Shown here piece by piece: positions 53,288 to 61,758 of a stretch of DNA of 64,000 bases (positions are counted from its first letter, which is position 1; each line of letters starts with the position of its first letter). Source of the stretch: Metallosphaera tengchongensis (GTDB lineage: Archaea > Thermoproteota > Thermoprotei_A > Sulfolobales > Sulfolobaceae); assembly GCF_013343295.1 (NCBI RefSeq), contig NZ_CP049074.1:1779501-1843500 (forward strand), given 5' to 3'. Made by a program: the position numbers and the translations under genes. The notes below the pieces were generated by a model, which made no database searches, had not been told where the DNA came from, and worked only from the letters and a program-made list of their open reading frames with translations.

Positions 53288-54100
53288 ATGTCCTTGGTAA
53301 GGACCCTTGTGGATTACATTAACAAGATCAGGAGTGATCACGGAATACAACCTGTGAAGTACGCTAACTCGGGAGCTTCCAACTTCAGGGCCAATTACAT
53401 GCTCAAGGAGAACATTTTCAGTCATTATGACAAGGAGGGGGTGAACCCAGTCTACTATTTCACAAGGGCTGGGAACTATTTCGGGATGGAAGAAGCAATA
53501 GGCTACACCTTTAGCATCTTTCCCCGGTTCAAGGACGGCGTTTCAGTCGTAAACGTCTCCAAGGACCTCATTCACCAAATGGTTTATGACGATCAGGAGA
53601 GTAACTGGGGTCACAGGGACACACTGCTCAACCCCTGCGCCAACTATTCAGACGTCTCTGTAGCCTGGGACTCAAGGAGGGTCTTCCTTGTGATCACCAT
53701 GATATCTGCGTGGGTTAACTGGGGGGTTAATCCATCCATAAGGGACTCAGTCTTCTACGCTAAGGGAAGGGTGAGGGTAATGAGCCCTGAATCAGTTATA
53801 ATATTTCAGGACGAGCCTAATCCCTCTTACGTCTCTAGGCGGTACTACGACTTAGGAAGGCCTATTGAGGGCGTCCTCCCACCAGGACTCTTTTTCCGCG
53901 ACTTGAGGACAATTCGACCGTATACCTGGAAAATGGGAGAGGAAATGGAACTTAAGTTTCCCCTTCAGCTAACCGGCGGTGTATATACAGTAGTTGTCAA
54001 CGCTAGGGACTCTAGGAGGGTCAAGTGGAAACCTCTCTCCGGGAGGGATCCTGAGCTATGTTCGATCCTTACCTTCTCCTTTAAGGTTCCCCAAAAATGA
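53288..54100 (+). CDS. CAP-superfamily (SCP/PR-1-like) domain protein without signal peptide
   Basis: 270 aa. Residues 1-140 form a CAP domain: LVDYINKIRSDHGIQPVKYA (INxxR start), NIFSHYDKEGVNPVYYFTRA (catalytic-like SHYD), ESNWGHRDTLLNPCANYSDV (NW..H..) and SVAWDSRRVFLVITM. The C-terminal 130 residues are a beta-rich module ending FSFKVPQK. CAP proteins are normally secreted, but this one starts directly at the domain with no signal sequence, so it may be cytoplasmic, use another export route, or have an upstream start that was missed. Confidence 0.8.
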   Translation: MSLVRTLVDYINKIRSDHGIQPVKYANSGASNFRANYMLKENIFSHYDKEGVNPVYYFTRAGNYFGMEEAIGYTFSIFPRFKDGVSVVNVSKDLIHQMVYDDQESNWGHRDTLLNPCANYSDVSVAWDSRRVFLVITMISAWVNWGVNPSIRDSVFYAKGRVRVMSPESVIIFQDEPNPSYVSRRYYDLGRPIEGVLPPGLFFRDLRTIRPYTWKMGEEMELKFPLQLTGGVYTVVVNARDSRRVKWKPLSGRDPELCSILTFSFKVPQK

Positions 54101-54299
54101 AGTTGTGAAGTAGGTATCATTGTATTCAAAATCCACTATCCTCACTGAGACTATCCCACAGATCCAATCCTTATTTAAACTATAAACGACAGTTTTCGGA
54201 TCCCTTCACCCTAATGAAAAAACTCGTTCCTTACCTGGAGGGGCCAGCCGAGACCCCTCGAATGAACCTCTCGTTAATTTCGGGGCCTATCAAAAAGGT

Positions 54300-55820
54300 T
54301 TACTTAACTGTCTCGGTCTCCTTAAGTCCTGACCTAACCCCCCAGAAGAAGAACCCTAAGGAAGCTACAGCTGTTATTAACGAAGCGGTCAAGAAAGGTA
54401 TTATGGACAGAGCCCCGTCACTGCCTATGTAAGTGATGAGAGTTATGAAGGCGATGTAGGCGATGTACCATACGGAGTTCCTTACATTCCCAATTATTTT
54501 ATATTTTAAAGAAAATATTAGTACAGCTATAAAGATTAGAAGGATAGCATAAGGGACTGATGGCCAACCGCTCCAAAACGCTATGAGCGAGGAGGAGATG
54601 AAGGCTAAGGGCGCGGTTAGGGCCCCTCCTGGCAACTTGTACCCTATCTTCCCCCTATTCCTTAACACCTGCATTGAGACCGGGTTTAGGGCGAAGGCTA
54701 TGTAGCCAGCTACCACAGAGTCCGTTATGTCGCCGTATATGGTGGGCACTGGCGCTGCTAGGAAAGTAACTATTGCCCCCACTATGCCGAAAACTATGAG
54801 GGCCCAGTAGGGCACAGAGTAAGTCTGATGGAGTTGCTTCATCTTGTCTGATACTATGTCGCTTCTCCCCATGGCCAGCAAAACCCTGGTCCCTCCCCCT
54901 AGATAGATGTAGCCAACTACGAAGGGTCCAAGTATTGCTACGAGGAGAGCCAAAGGTATCAGGGTTGACGCTTTCTCGGCGCTTGCTATATCCACGAACG
55001 GATTTCCTGGAAGAGTGGAGATTGCAGTCCAGTTCCCTGGGTTTATACCCAATCCCTTCCAGTCGAGACCACCAACGAATACGAGGGCAAACAGAACGTA
55101 GATCAGGCTCTGTCCCAGTATGGTAAACATTATGGCCTTGCCTAACATGGAGCTTTTCTTCGACTCCTCTGCGTAATCTGGGATTACCCTTATCCCACCG
55201 AAGGCGAACATAGCTATTGGGATAGCGCTGAACATTCCAGCTAATCCATAAGGAGCGAAACCGCCATAGGCGGTGAAGTTCTGCGGTCTAAAGACCACCG
55301 CCAGGGTACCGAAGGCTAACGCCAGATAGATTGCGAGCTTTACGAGGCCTAGCCCAGAGGTAGTCTTTCCAAAAAATTTTACTCCAAAGTAATTAAAAGG
55401 AATGAACAAGAGGATGAGGAGGACACCTACCGCAGACCCTAGAAGACTCGGAGCCCCGGTTGAAGTTAAAAGTTGGGGGAAGAAGAAGCTCAATCCCTCC
55501 ACGACAGCCAGGGCCTCGATAGGAGGAATAAAGAGGTACCACAGGAGGTTCGCAAAGGCCCCAATGGCGTTGGTCAGCTTTCCGTGGCTGTACAGGCTAT
55601 ACCTAGCTGGTCCTCCTGCCTCCGGATAGTTGACCGAGAGCTCTGAATAGGTCAGCCCCACGAAGGTATAGAATATGGCACCGACCACCCATGAGAGCAC
55701 TAGGGCTGGACCGGCTACGCTAGCCATTCCCGCTGAGGAAAAAAGGACTCCAGTCCCTACTGCACCCACTACTCCAATTACAACCAATTGAAAAAGGGTT
55801 AACTCTTTTTTTAGAGACAT
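54300..55820 (-). CDS. APC-superfamily amino-acid/polyamine permease
   Basis: 506 aa from ATG 55820; the open frame goes 34 codons further but TATA-like CTTATAAAG lies about 26 bp upstream of 55820. Twelve to fourteen TM helices. GVVGAVGTGVLFSSAGMASV (TM1 G-x-G-x-G substrate loop), ALVLSWVVGAIFYTFVGLTY, SELSVNYPEAGGPARYSLYS (YPxAGGxY motif) and FAFGGIRVIPDYAEESKKSS (TM6 and the following loop). Imports amino acids or similar with protons. Confidence 0.9.
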   Translation of the reverse strand: MSLKKELTLFQLVVIGVVGAVGTGVLFSSAGMASVAGPALVLSWVVGAIFYTFVGLTYSELSVNYPEAGGPARYSLYSHGKLTNAIGAFANLLWYLFIPPIEALAVVEGLSFFFPQLLTSTGAPSLLGSAVGVLLILLFIPFNYFGVKFFGKTTSGLGLVKLAIYLALAFGTLAVVFRPQNFTAYGGFAPYGLAGMFSAIPIAMFAFGGIRVIPDYAEESKKSSMLGKAIMFTILGQSLIYVLFALVFVGGLDWKGLGINPGNWTAISTLPGNPFVDIASAEKASTLIPLALLVAILGPFVVGYIYLGGGTRVLLAMGRSDIVSDKMKQLHQTYSVPYWALIVFGIVGAIVTFLAAPVPTIYGDITDSVVAGYIAFALNPVSMQVLRNRGKIGYKLPGGALTAPLAFISSSLIAFWSGWPSVPYAILLIFIAVLIFSLKYKIIGNVRNSVWYIAYIAFITLITYIGSDGALSIIPFLTASLITAVASLGFFFWGVRSGLKETETVK

Positions 55821-56007
55821 GAAGAAAGTATAATAAACTACTTTATAAGAGTTACTAAAATAAACTATAGAAAATTCTATATTTAACAATGATGACGCGA
55901 GGTTATATTGAAAAGTTGACAAATAGGTACGGATTAAGTTGACACATTTTAAAGGTTAACAGGAAGAATTTTAAATATCTAAAAATATAAAAGACAAAAA
56001 CTTACGC

Positions 56008-56331
56008 TCACTTTCCTTTTTCCTTTGGATGACCTATCGAGGGGGCACTCTTCAACACGTCTATTGCCCTATCAACTGGTATGGCCAAATAGGACCTTGT
56101 CCTCACTGTGCCCCTACTGTTCAGCTCTATTATCGCCTTCAAGAATTTTTCGGGATCGTCCACCTCCACAACGTTTATGAAGTCTATGTCCCCAAAAACC
56201 AAGTATTGTTCCTTGACCTTTGCACCAACTTTGGCGAGCTCCTCATTCACGAGTTTTATCCTCTCAGGTTTTTCGGCAACTGTCTCAGCCCCCTTATCGG
56301 TCAAACTGGATATTACGATGAAGACTGTCAT
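56008..56331 (-). CDS. GYD-domain protein
   Basis: About 107 aa from ATG 56331. TVFIVISSLTDKGAETVAEK, then YLVFGDIDFINVVEVDDPEK (the G-x-x-D-F-V core of GYD domains) and ELNSRGTVRTRSYLAIPVDR. GYD proteins are small ferredoxin-fold proteins of unknown function, often standing alone in archaea. Nothing in the neighbours tells its job. Confidence 0.72.
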   Translation of the reverse strand: MTVFIVISSLTDKGAETVAEKPERIKLVNEELAKVGAKVKEQYLVFGDIDFINVVEVDDPEKFLKAIIELNSRGTVRTRSYLAIPVDRAIDVLKSAPSIGHPKEKGK

Positions 56332-56478
56332 TATAGATATTATTGTGAATCGAATCATATAAGCATTTCCTATAGACTGTCACTAATCTTAAGTCCCAGA
56401 CTGTCTCTCTTATAATGACCTGAACACGCCTACACTCGTTGTACATCAATGTAAAATAGAGGCACAGGCAGAGGAGAG

Positions 56479-56524
56479 GTTTACAAGATAGGGAAACCTC
56501 CACCATGGCGGGGAGGAAGTCAGA
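56479..56524 (+). repeat. dispersed TnpB-type hairpin repeat
   Basis: GTTTACAAGATAGGGAAACC then TCCACCATGGCGGGGAGGAA and GTCAG. Abuts the end of the ZIP gene (stop at 56527). Confidence 0.7.
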
Positions 56525-56526
56525 TC

Positions 56527-57264
56527 TCAAGGTAATAAGTTCACAAGGAAAGTAATCACGATCCCAATGGCTATACCCACCTCAGCCACGTTCCTTAGGG
56601 ACTGGTCCGAGTGCTTAACCATCCCCTTGTACATTTCTAAGGCGACGAAGAGGATTCCTCCCATGGCTAAAGCGTTAAACACCACAACAAGGGGCGTTGA
56701 GGCTAAAACGTAAGATAGCAGCGAACCTAGGAGTGTGGGGCTTCCGCCCAACAAGTACATGTAGAGTAGGTAAGTTCTCTCCTTCTCCACTCCCGTCTTA
56801 AGGAAAGGTGAGGCTATGGGGAAGCCCTCGGTTACGTTCTGTAAAGTCAGCCCCACGACCAACGGGATCAGAACTGTCGACAAGCCTAGTCGCAGGGAGC
56901 CCCCTATGGCGAGGCCTTCGGTGAAATTCTGGAGACCTATACCTAGGGATATGATGAGGGAAACGGTTTCAGCGTACTTCTCGTTTGAAACCCCTGAGAC
57001 TCTCATGGATGAGTAAAGATGAAACCCAAAGTAGGAAAGTACAAAGGGGACTATAAAGAGAAAGGATAGGATAGGGCTATCGTCTAGGAGGGTATAAGTC
57101 CCTGAAAATATGTCCATGATCAAGTAGATAAGTATCCCTAATGCTATCCCGTTGAACAGCTGGTACCTCCTGCCTGACATCTTCCTGAAGGCTAAGGGGT
57201 AGGTAACTAAAATTGAGTACGCAACTAGGGACGACATCAGAAACAACTGAATCAACTGCATCAT
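56527..57264 (-). CDS. ZIP-family divalent metal transporter
   Basis: About 245 aa from ATG 57264, eight TM helices. Two signature helices: GIGLQNFTEGLAIGGSL (TM4, the H-N-x-x-E-G motif with Gln for His) and LVVGLTLQNVTEGFPIASP (TM5). The loss of the TM4/TM5 His to Gln is seen in the archaeal/bacterial GufA-like group. Takes up zinc or iron. A TATA-like CTTTTATAC at 57291-57299 supports this start over the longer reading, and a long palindrome lies just upstream of it. Confidence 0.85.
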   Translation of the reverse strand: MMQLIQLFLMSSLVAYSILVTYPLAFRKMSGRRYQLFNGIALGILIYLIMDIFSGTYTLLDDSPILSFLFIVPFVLSYFGFHLYSSMRVSGVSNEKYAETVSLIISLGIGLQNFTEGLAIGGSLRLGLSTVLIPLVVGLTLQNVTEGFPIASPFLKTGVEKERTYLLYMYLLGGSPTLLGSLLSYVLASTPLVVVFNALAMGGILFVALEMYKGMVKHSDQSLRNVAEVGIAIGIVITFLVNLLP

Positions 57265-57300
57265 GGCGCTCAACCACTCATTCTCCCCGACGTATAAAAG

Positions 57301-57334
57301 TTTTACGCCTGGTCGTAAACGCCAGATCGTAAAA
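57301..57334 (-). promoter_or_regulatory. palindrome upstream of the ZIP transporter promoter
   Basis: TTTTACGcCTGG...CCAGatCGTAAAA: arms TTTTACG/CGTAAAA and CTGG/CCAG, 34 bp in all, immediately upstream of BRE/TATA of the ZIP gene. Candidate site for a metal-responsive regulator. Confidence 0.5.
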
Positions 57335-57408
57335 TCGTTCAAGTAGTTAAAAGATTGACCACTTGCTTGTGGGAGGACGCCAGGGTCGTCCTAAGGATCA
57401 GTTCAACC

Positions 57409-59268
57409 TTACTTGGACAACACGTCTCTAAGTTCATTAAGGACGTCTGGGCTGTCGAGGGTGGATGTGTCACCGAGCTCATCGTTCTGAAGTATGGCCC
57501 TCACTAGTCTCCTCATTATCTTCCCGCTCTTGGTCTTGGGCAACTTGGAGACTAGGACAACCCTGTCCACGATGACTCCAGCGTTCCTCAGGAAAGCCTT
57601 CACGTCCTGTTCTAACCTCTCGCTCCTCTCTAAGCCGGCCCTTGGGACTACTAAGACCACTATCCTCATTGAGCCGTCCCTCTCGTATCCCACGGCCGTT
57701 GCCTCAGCCACAGAGGGGTGGTTTGCTGCTATGCTCTCCACTTCCATGGTCCCTATCCTCTCTCCTTCCTTGGTAATTACATCGTCTGCCCTACCTATCA
57801 CGTATAGGTAACCCTCTTCGTCGACGTAGCCGTAGTCCCCAGTGTAGAAGTACCCTGGGAACCTGGACCAGTAGGTCTTGACCATCCTCTCGTGGTTAGG
57901 GTCGTTATACATCTTCGCCATAGCCGGGTTTACGGAATTTAGGACTATGTACCCCTTCCTCATGGGTGGGAGTGGGTTTCCGTCGTCGTCCACTACAGCG
58001 AAACTGGAACCAGGGAAGGTAATCCCTGCTGACCCAGGTTTGTACGGGACTTCCCCAAGGCCCATGGGGGTCGCGGCTATGGGTAGTAGGTGTTCTGTCA
58101 TCCAATAGGCGTCAGCTATGTAAACGTCCCTCAACCTGTCCCTGAGCCACTTCCTGGCTCCAGTATTTAGCGGTTCCCCGGTGTTTAGGACTGCCCTTAG
58201 TGAGGAGACATCTCCTGAGTTTATGGACTCTTCCCCTAAACTCTTGAGGGTGTAGAGGGTGGTTGTTGAGCTCCACACCAGGTTTACCCCAAACCTTTCC
58301 ACTACCCTCGAGAACAGGTCAGCCTTATGTCCCACGTAACCCTCAAAGAGGACCCCTGTTAGACCCATCACTGGGATGGTGTAAAGGTTTGCCATGGGCC
58401 ATACAGGCCATCCGAGCTCTGATATGGTCCACCAGACGTCTCCCTTCCTGGGCTTTAGCAGGGCGTCAAACGACCAGTTCAGTGCCACCAGGTAACCCCC
58501 ATTTGTATGGTAAAGCCCCTTGGGTCTTCCAGTGGTACCAGAGGTGTAGTACACAGTGGCTGGCTCGTTCGACTCCATTGCCTCGGGGTCCACGAAGACC
58601 CTGCCCCTCGGCTTTACGTCATCGTATATCACATCCCTCTCAGTGGTGTCCACTTCCCCTCTCTTTACTACGAGGACTTTCTCCACTGGGGTCTTAAACT
58701 TCTCCAACAGGCTGTCAACGACCCTCTTCACCTCTATCTCCTTGCCATTCCTGGTGGTAGAGGAAGCTATCACCATGACCCTAGACCTGCAGTCGTTGAG
58801 CCTGTAAGCCAAAGTGTCCTCACTTAAGCCCAGGTAGTGTATTACCAACACTCCTCCTAGTCTGTGTACAGCAAGGGAGAAGTAGACCGCCTCGGGTATA
58901 CTTGGCATAATCAGTGAGACAGAGTCCCCTCTCTTCACCCCAAGTTCCTTGAGGACGTGAGAGGCCCTGTTGACCTCGCAGTAGAGGTCCCTATACGAGA
59001 CTGTCCTGGTGTCTCCCCTCTCGCTCATCCAGTAAAAAGCAACTCCATCAGGGTTAACCCTATAATGCCTATCTACCGCGTTGTAGGCTATGTTGAGCAG
59101 ACCCCCCACGAACCAACTGTCATTTGGGGGTCTCCCCTCAAGGATTACCTTGGGCTTCCGGAACCACTCTAGGTACCACGCCCTGTGGGCCCAGAACCTC
59201 TCAGGCTCTATCTTAGCCTCCTCAGCGAGCCTCCTTATCTTATCTAGAGAGAAAATTTCGACATTCAT
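57409..59268 (-). CDS. AMP-forming acyl-CoA synthetase (acetyl/propionyl-CoA synthetase type)
   Basis: 619 aa. WFVGGLLNIAYNAVDRHYRV (ACS-type N-terminus N-x-x-Y-N-x-x-D-R-H), TVYYTSGTTGRPKGLYHTNG (P-loop-like A3), WPVWPMANLYTIPVMG, YYTGDYGYVDEEGYLYVIGR (A7) and LPKTKSGKIMRRLVRAIL (A10 Lys). Activates a short organic acid to acyl-CoA via acyl-adenylate; acetate, propionate or 3-hydroxypropionate are possible in Sulfolobales, where such enzymes also serve carbon fixation. AT-rich AAATATTTAAG upstream is the promoter. Confidence 0.9.
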   Translation of the reverse strand: MNVEIFSLDKIRRLAEEAKIEPERFWAHRAWYLEWFRKPKVILEGRPPNDSWFVGGLLNIAYNAVDRHYRVNPDGVAFYWMSERGDTRTVSYRDLYCEVNRASHVLKELGVKRGDSVSLIMPSIPEAVYFSLAVHRLGGVLVIHYLGLSEDTLAYRLNDCRSRVMVIASSTTRNGKEIEVKRVVDSLLEKFKTPVEKVLVVKRGEVDTTERDVIYDDVKPRGRVFVDPEAMESNEPATVYYTSGTTGRPKGLYHTNGGYLVALNWSFDALLKPRKGDVWWTISELGWPVWPMANLYTIPVMGLTGVLFEGYVGHKADLFSRVVERFGVNLVWSSTTTLYTLKSLGEESINSGDVSSLRAVLNTGEPLNTGARKWLRDRLRDVYIADAYWMTEHLLPIAATPMGLGEVPYKPGSAGITFPGSSFAVVDDDGNPLPPMRKGYIVLNSVNPAMAKMYNDPNHERMVKTYWSRFPGYFYTGDYGYVDEEGYLYVIGRADDVITKEGERIGTMEVESIAANHPSVAEATAVGYERDGSMRIVVLVVPRAGLERSERLEQDVKAFLRNAGVIVDRVVLVSKLPKTKSGKIMRRLVRAILQNDELGDTSTLDSPDVLNELRDVLSK

Positions 59269-59394
59269 AAGATACTTTCGAATATTGTACTTAAATATTT
59301 TTTCACTAATTTTTTACTAAAAATCAAATAAAGTTCCTGAAGGTCTATAGTGGACTGAGAAGTTGAGGAAAGAGGCGACGTAGTCACGAGAGAC

Positions 59395-59690
59395 GGAGCT
59401 TGTGTCTCACCGGATTTCATGTCGTTTGATATCTATCCTCAACCCTTGACACGGGGATCAAGCAGACCCTTTGCTCTCATCCCTTCAGTTCCAAGGGGTG
59501 ACCCCAGCCCACTTGACGGTAGGGGAACGCACATCTTGGACTGTCCGTATCTCTTACCTACCTTTCTGGACTCAGACCCACACCTAAGGCAAGACCTTTA
59601 GCGGTATATAAAGCTCTCAACACCCAGATTATATGGACATGACGGTCTCACGGAAACTGTTGACTACGGCGGGTTTCTCCCATATGGAGG
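59395..59690 (-). pseudogene. tnpB C-terminal tail remnant, copy H
   Basis: Minus strand follows the same tail as copies A, F and G: GTTTCCGTGAGACCGTCATG box, zinc-ribbon remnant (RCGSESRKVGK-like), W-G-x-x-x-P-L and the EIR-stop region, with many frameshifts. Lies in the 460-bp gap (59269-59731) between the acyl-CoA synthetase and the HAD gene. Confidence 0.65.
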
Positions 59691-59731
59691 GAGGAGATAA
59701 CATGAGCCTCCTTGGTCTGGATAACGTTAGC

Positions 59732-60337
59732 TCAGGCCTTCTCCCGTAACCAAAGGAAGAGCCCTTTTAGGTCCTTAACAAGGAGATCGACCTCAAACCC
59801 CAACGGGTCCAGTTTAACCCCCCTTCTATTCAGATATATGGCTCCCATCCCAGCGTTTTTAGCGCCCATCAGGTCGAAGGGATTTGAGGAAACGAGAAAG
59901 GCAGGCTCCCCTACGTTCTCAACGAAGTGTCTATACACCTTGGGCGAGGGTTTGTAGGCCTTAACCTCCTCCGCGCTGAAAATCCCCTTGAAAAGGTTTA
60001 GGATACCTTCCCTCCTCAAGCGATCCTTGACCTCCTCTACTGACCCGTTGCTTAAAGCAAAGATGTCAGCGAGTGAAGAGATTTCATTGAGGTAAGACAC
60101 GTCCGTGAAAGCCTTCAGGTCTCTCCATTTCTCCATCATGGTATGGTAGTCCCCAAGCTTGCCCTCTGCCTCCAGGTAGTACGTCATGGCCTTCTCTGTT
60201 ACTTCATGAAAAGGGACAAACTTCCCCATAACGGTCAACAGCCAAGTGTACTCCAACTGCTTCCTCCTAAACTCGTAGGGCAGCGTCGACAAGTCCAGGA
60301 TAGTCCCAAACACGTCAAAAGCTAACCTCAACCTCAT
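59732..60337 (-). CDS. HAD-superfamily hydrolase, haloacid-dehalogenase type II
   Basis: About 201 aa from ATG 60337. Motif I AFDVFGTILDL with nucleophile Asp8 (D-x-F-G-T, as in L-2-haloacid dehalogenases), cap helices 15-95, motif II FALSNGSVEE (Ser/Asn), motif III Lys in KAYKPSPKVYRHF and motif IV FLVSSNPFDLMGAKNAGM (Asn/Asp). Dehalogenase or phosphatase; the native substrate is unknown. Confidence 0.85.
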   Translation of the reverse strand: MRLRLAFDVFGTILDLSTLPYEFRRKQLEYTWLLTVMGKFVPFHEVTEKAMTYYLEAEGKLGDYHTMMEKWRDLKAFTDVSYLNEISSLADIFALSNGSVEEVKDRLRREGILNLFKGIFSAEEVKAYKPSPKVYRHFVENVGEPAFLVSSNPFDLMGAKNAGMGAIYLNRRGVKLDPLGFEVDLLVKDLKGLFLWLREKA

Positions 60338-60377
60338 GCTCCATCCGAGCATAGAAGTTTAGAAAGAAAGGTTTTAA

Positions 60378-60402
60378 ACTTTTTAAAGGGCGGGGAGGTC
60401 TT
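60378..60402 (+). repeat. possible half copy of the dispersed hairpin repeat
   Basis: CTTTTTAAAGGGCGGGGAGG then TCTTG keeps only the 3' arm. Between here and 60568 there is also AACGC-ATTA-GCGTT (60513-60526). Confidence 0.35.
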
Positions 60403-60567
60403 GAACCTATTAACACGGAGATCCTCTCAACGCTAGACTTATCCGACTCCATCAGAGGTGTGGAAAGTCCTCTGGGTTTTCCTCTGCCGCTACGGACTCC
60501 AGGCTATCGAGTGGACAACGCATTAGCGTTATCTGATAGTGGAAAGGAGGAGTCACCACTATGATGA

Positions 60568-60613
60568 AAATGATAAAAAGAGTAGCAAACCTCGTCATGT
60601 TGGGAGGAAGTCG
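60568..60613 (+). repeat. dispersed TnpB-type hairpin repeat
   Basis: AATGATAAAAAGAGTAGCAA then ACCTCGTCATGTTGGGAGGA and AGTCGG, 57 bp before the thioesterase gene. Confidence 0.65.
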
Positions 60614-60669
60614 GGGGGAACCGTCTTACCCTTCGCAAAGTTTTAAGATTTAAAACACGAAGGGTTTTC

Positions 60670-61068
60670 ATGGTCTCCCAATACGTTTTCCAAGATATAG
60701 TCAGGGTTTATGACACTGACGCCCAGGGTATAGCCCACTACGCAGCGTATTATAGGTTTTTCACCAATACCATAGAAAAGTTCTTTCAAGAGAGAGTAGG
60801 TGTCCCTTATCCGATTGTTGACGAGAACCTTTGGTTCGTGATCGTGGAATCTGAGGCTAAATACCTGAAGCCTGTGAGGCTAGGAGAGAGGTTAACGGTT
60901 TTAATGGAACCTGAGAAGGTATCTGAGAAGGTTCTAAAGTTCAAACTGAAGATACTGAGGGATGGAGATACTACCACTGAAGGATACCTTGTCCAAGTAG
61001 CGATTAACCCAAAGGTGTGGAAGTCAGTGGAGATCCCCAAGACTATAACAGACAGGGTAACCCTATGA
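60670..61068 (+). CDS. 4-hydroxybenzoyl-CoA/YbgC-type hotdog thioesterase
   Basis: 132 aa. DIVRVYDTDAQGIAHYAAYY (Y-x-D-T-D-x-x-G-x-x-H-x-x-Y-Y; catalytic Asp17), FTNTIEKFFQERVGVPYPIV, ESEAKYLKPVRLGERLTVLM and VQVAINPKVWKSVEIPK. All family residues present. Hydrolyses an acyl-CoA; in-window partner could be the acyl-CoA synthetase but the two are not in one operon. Confidence 0.87.
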   Translation: MVSQYVFQDIVRVYDTDAQGIAHYAAYYRFFTNTIEKFFQERVGVPYPIVDENLWFVIVESEAKYLKPVRLGERLTVLMEPEKVSEKVLKFKLKILRDGDTTTEGYLVQVAINPKVWKSVEIPKTITDRVTL

Positions 61069-61190
61069 GCTGGGATTCAACTCTTTTAGTAGAGCCATCT
61101 CAGCTCCGGTCGTGACTTGAGGAGTGGTCAGGTCCCGAAGTCAAACCTGAGACCAGGAATAACCGTAGGATCTTGCTGGGTAGGTCTCCA

Positions 61191-61463
61191 TCAGGTCTCG
61201 TGAGTCTCTTGAAACTTTTCATTTCCAAGCCTATACGTGACGGTCACTTCCGAGACGTCAGGGACGTCTAGTGGAATTTCTTTCCTAGCTACGACTTCCT
61301 CGTTAACTGGGATGCTATGGGATACATACTTGATCACAGTACCGTCCTCTATGGACGAGACGTGTAACCTATACTTGACTTCCAACTGTAGTAGGAATAC
61401 CGGTTCGTCAGCAGTGTTCTCGATTACTAACTTATCGCCCTCGACTTTTACTTTCAGTCTCAT
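61191..61463 (-). CDS. small beta-rich protein of unknown function
   Basis: 90 aa from ATG 61463 (MRLKVKVEGDKLVIENTADE). Alternating beta strands with no cysteines, resembling an Ig-like or arrestin-like sandwich (ENTADEPVFLLQLEVKYRLH; VSEVTVTYRLGNEKFQ). No family recognised. An AT-rich TTATAATAATA lies immediately upstream. Confidence 0.55.
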   Translation of the reverse strand: MRLKVKVEGDKLVIENTADEPVFLLQLEVKYRLHVSSIEDGTVIKYVSHSIPVNEEVVARKEIPLDVPDVSEVTVTYRLGNEKFQETHET

Positions 61464-61569
61464 TATAATAATATTCACACCATAGCCTTAAAACTTTACT
61501 GAGCAAACGCTAAGGTTAAAGGATGAGGGTCAGGAGAAAAGAGGTGGCTAAAAAGGTCAATACTAGGAT

Positions 61570-61610
61570 CCCTACTTCCTCCCAGCCCTGAAGGACAAGG
61601 TTTCGCTCCA
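61570..61610 (-). repeat. dispersed TnpB-type hairpin repeat
   Basis: Minus strand: GGTGGAGCGAAACCTTGTCC then TTCAGGGCTGGGAGGAAGTA GGG. Located in the gap 61464-61758, which has no other content I can name. Confidence 0.6.
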
Positions 61611-61758
61611 CCCTGTAACAAGCTCAAGTTTAGCTGGCTTCTTTAGAGGATCTACACCGAGTTCTTAAGACCCATATTCTCTGAGCGGGAGGGTCTCCGT
61701 CGGTTTTCAGTCTATGAAGCCCCCGTTATTCTCCATCAACTTTTTACCTTAACCTCAC

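Noticed and set aside
57905-58697. Several long ORFs opposite the acyl-CoA synthetase
   Set aside because: All are frame shadows of the GC-rich synthetase gene.
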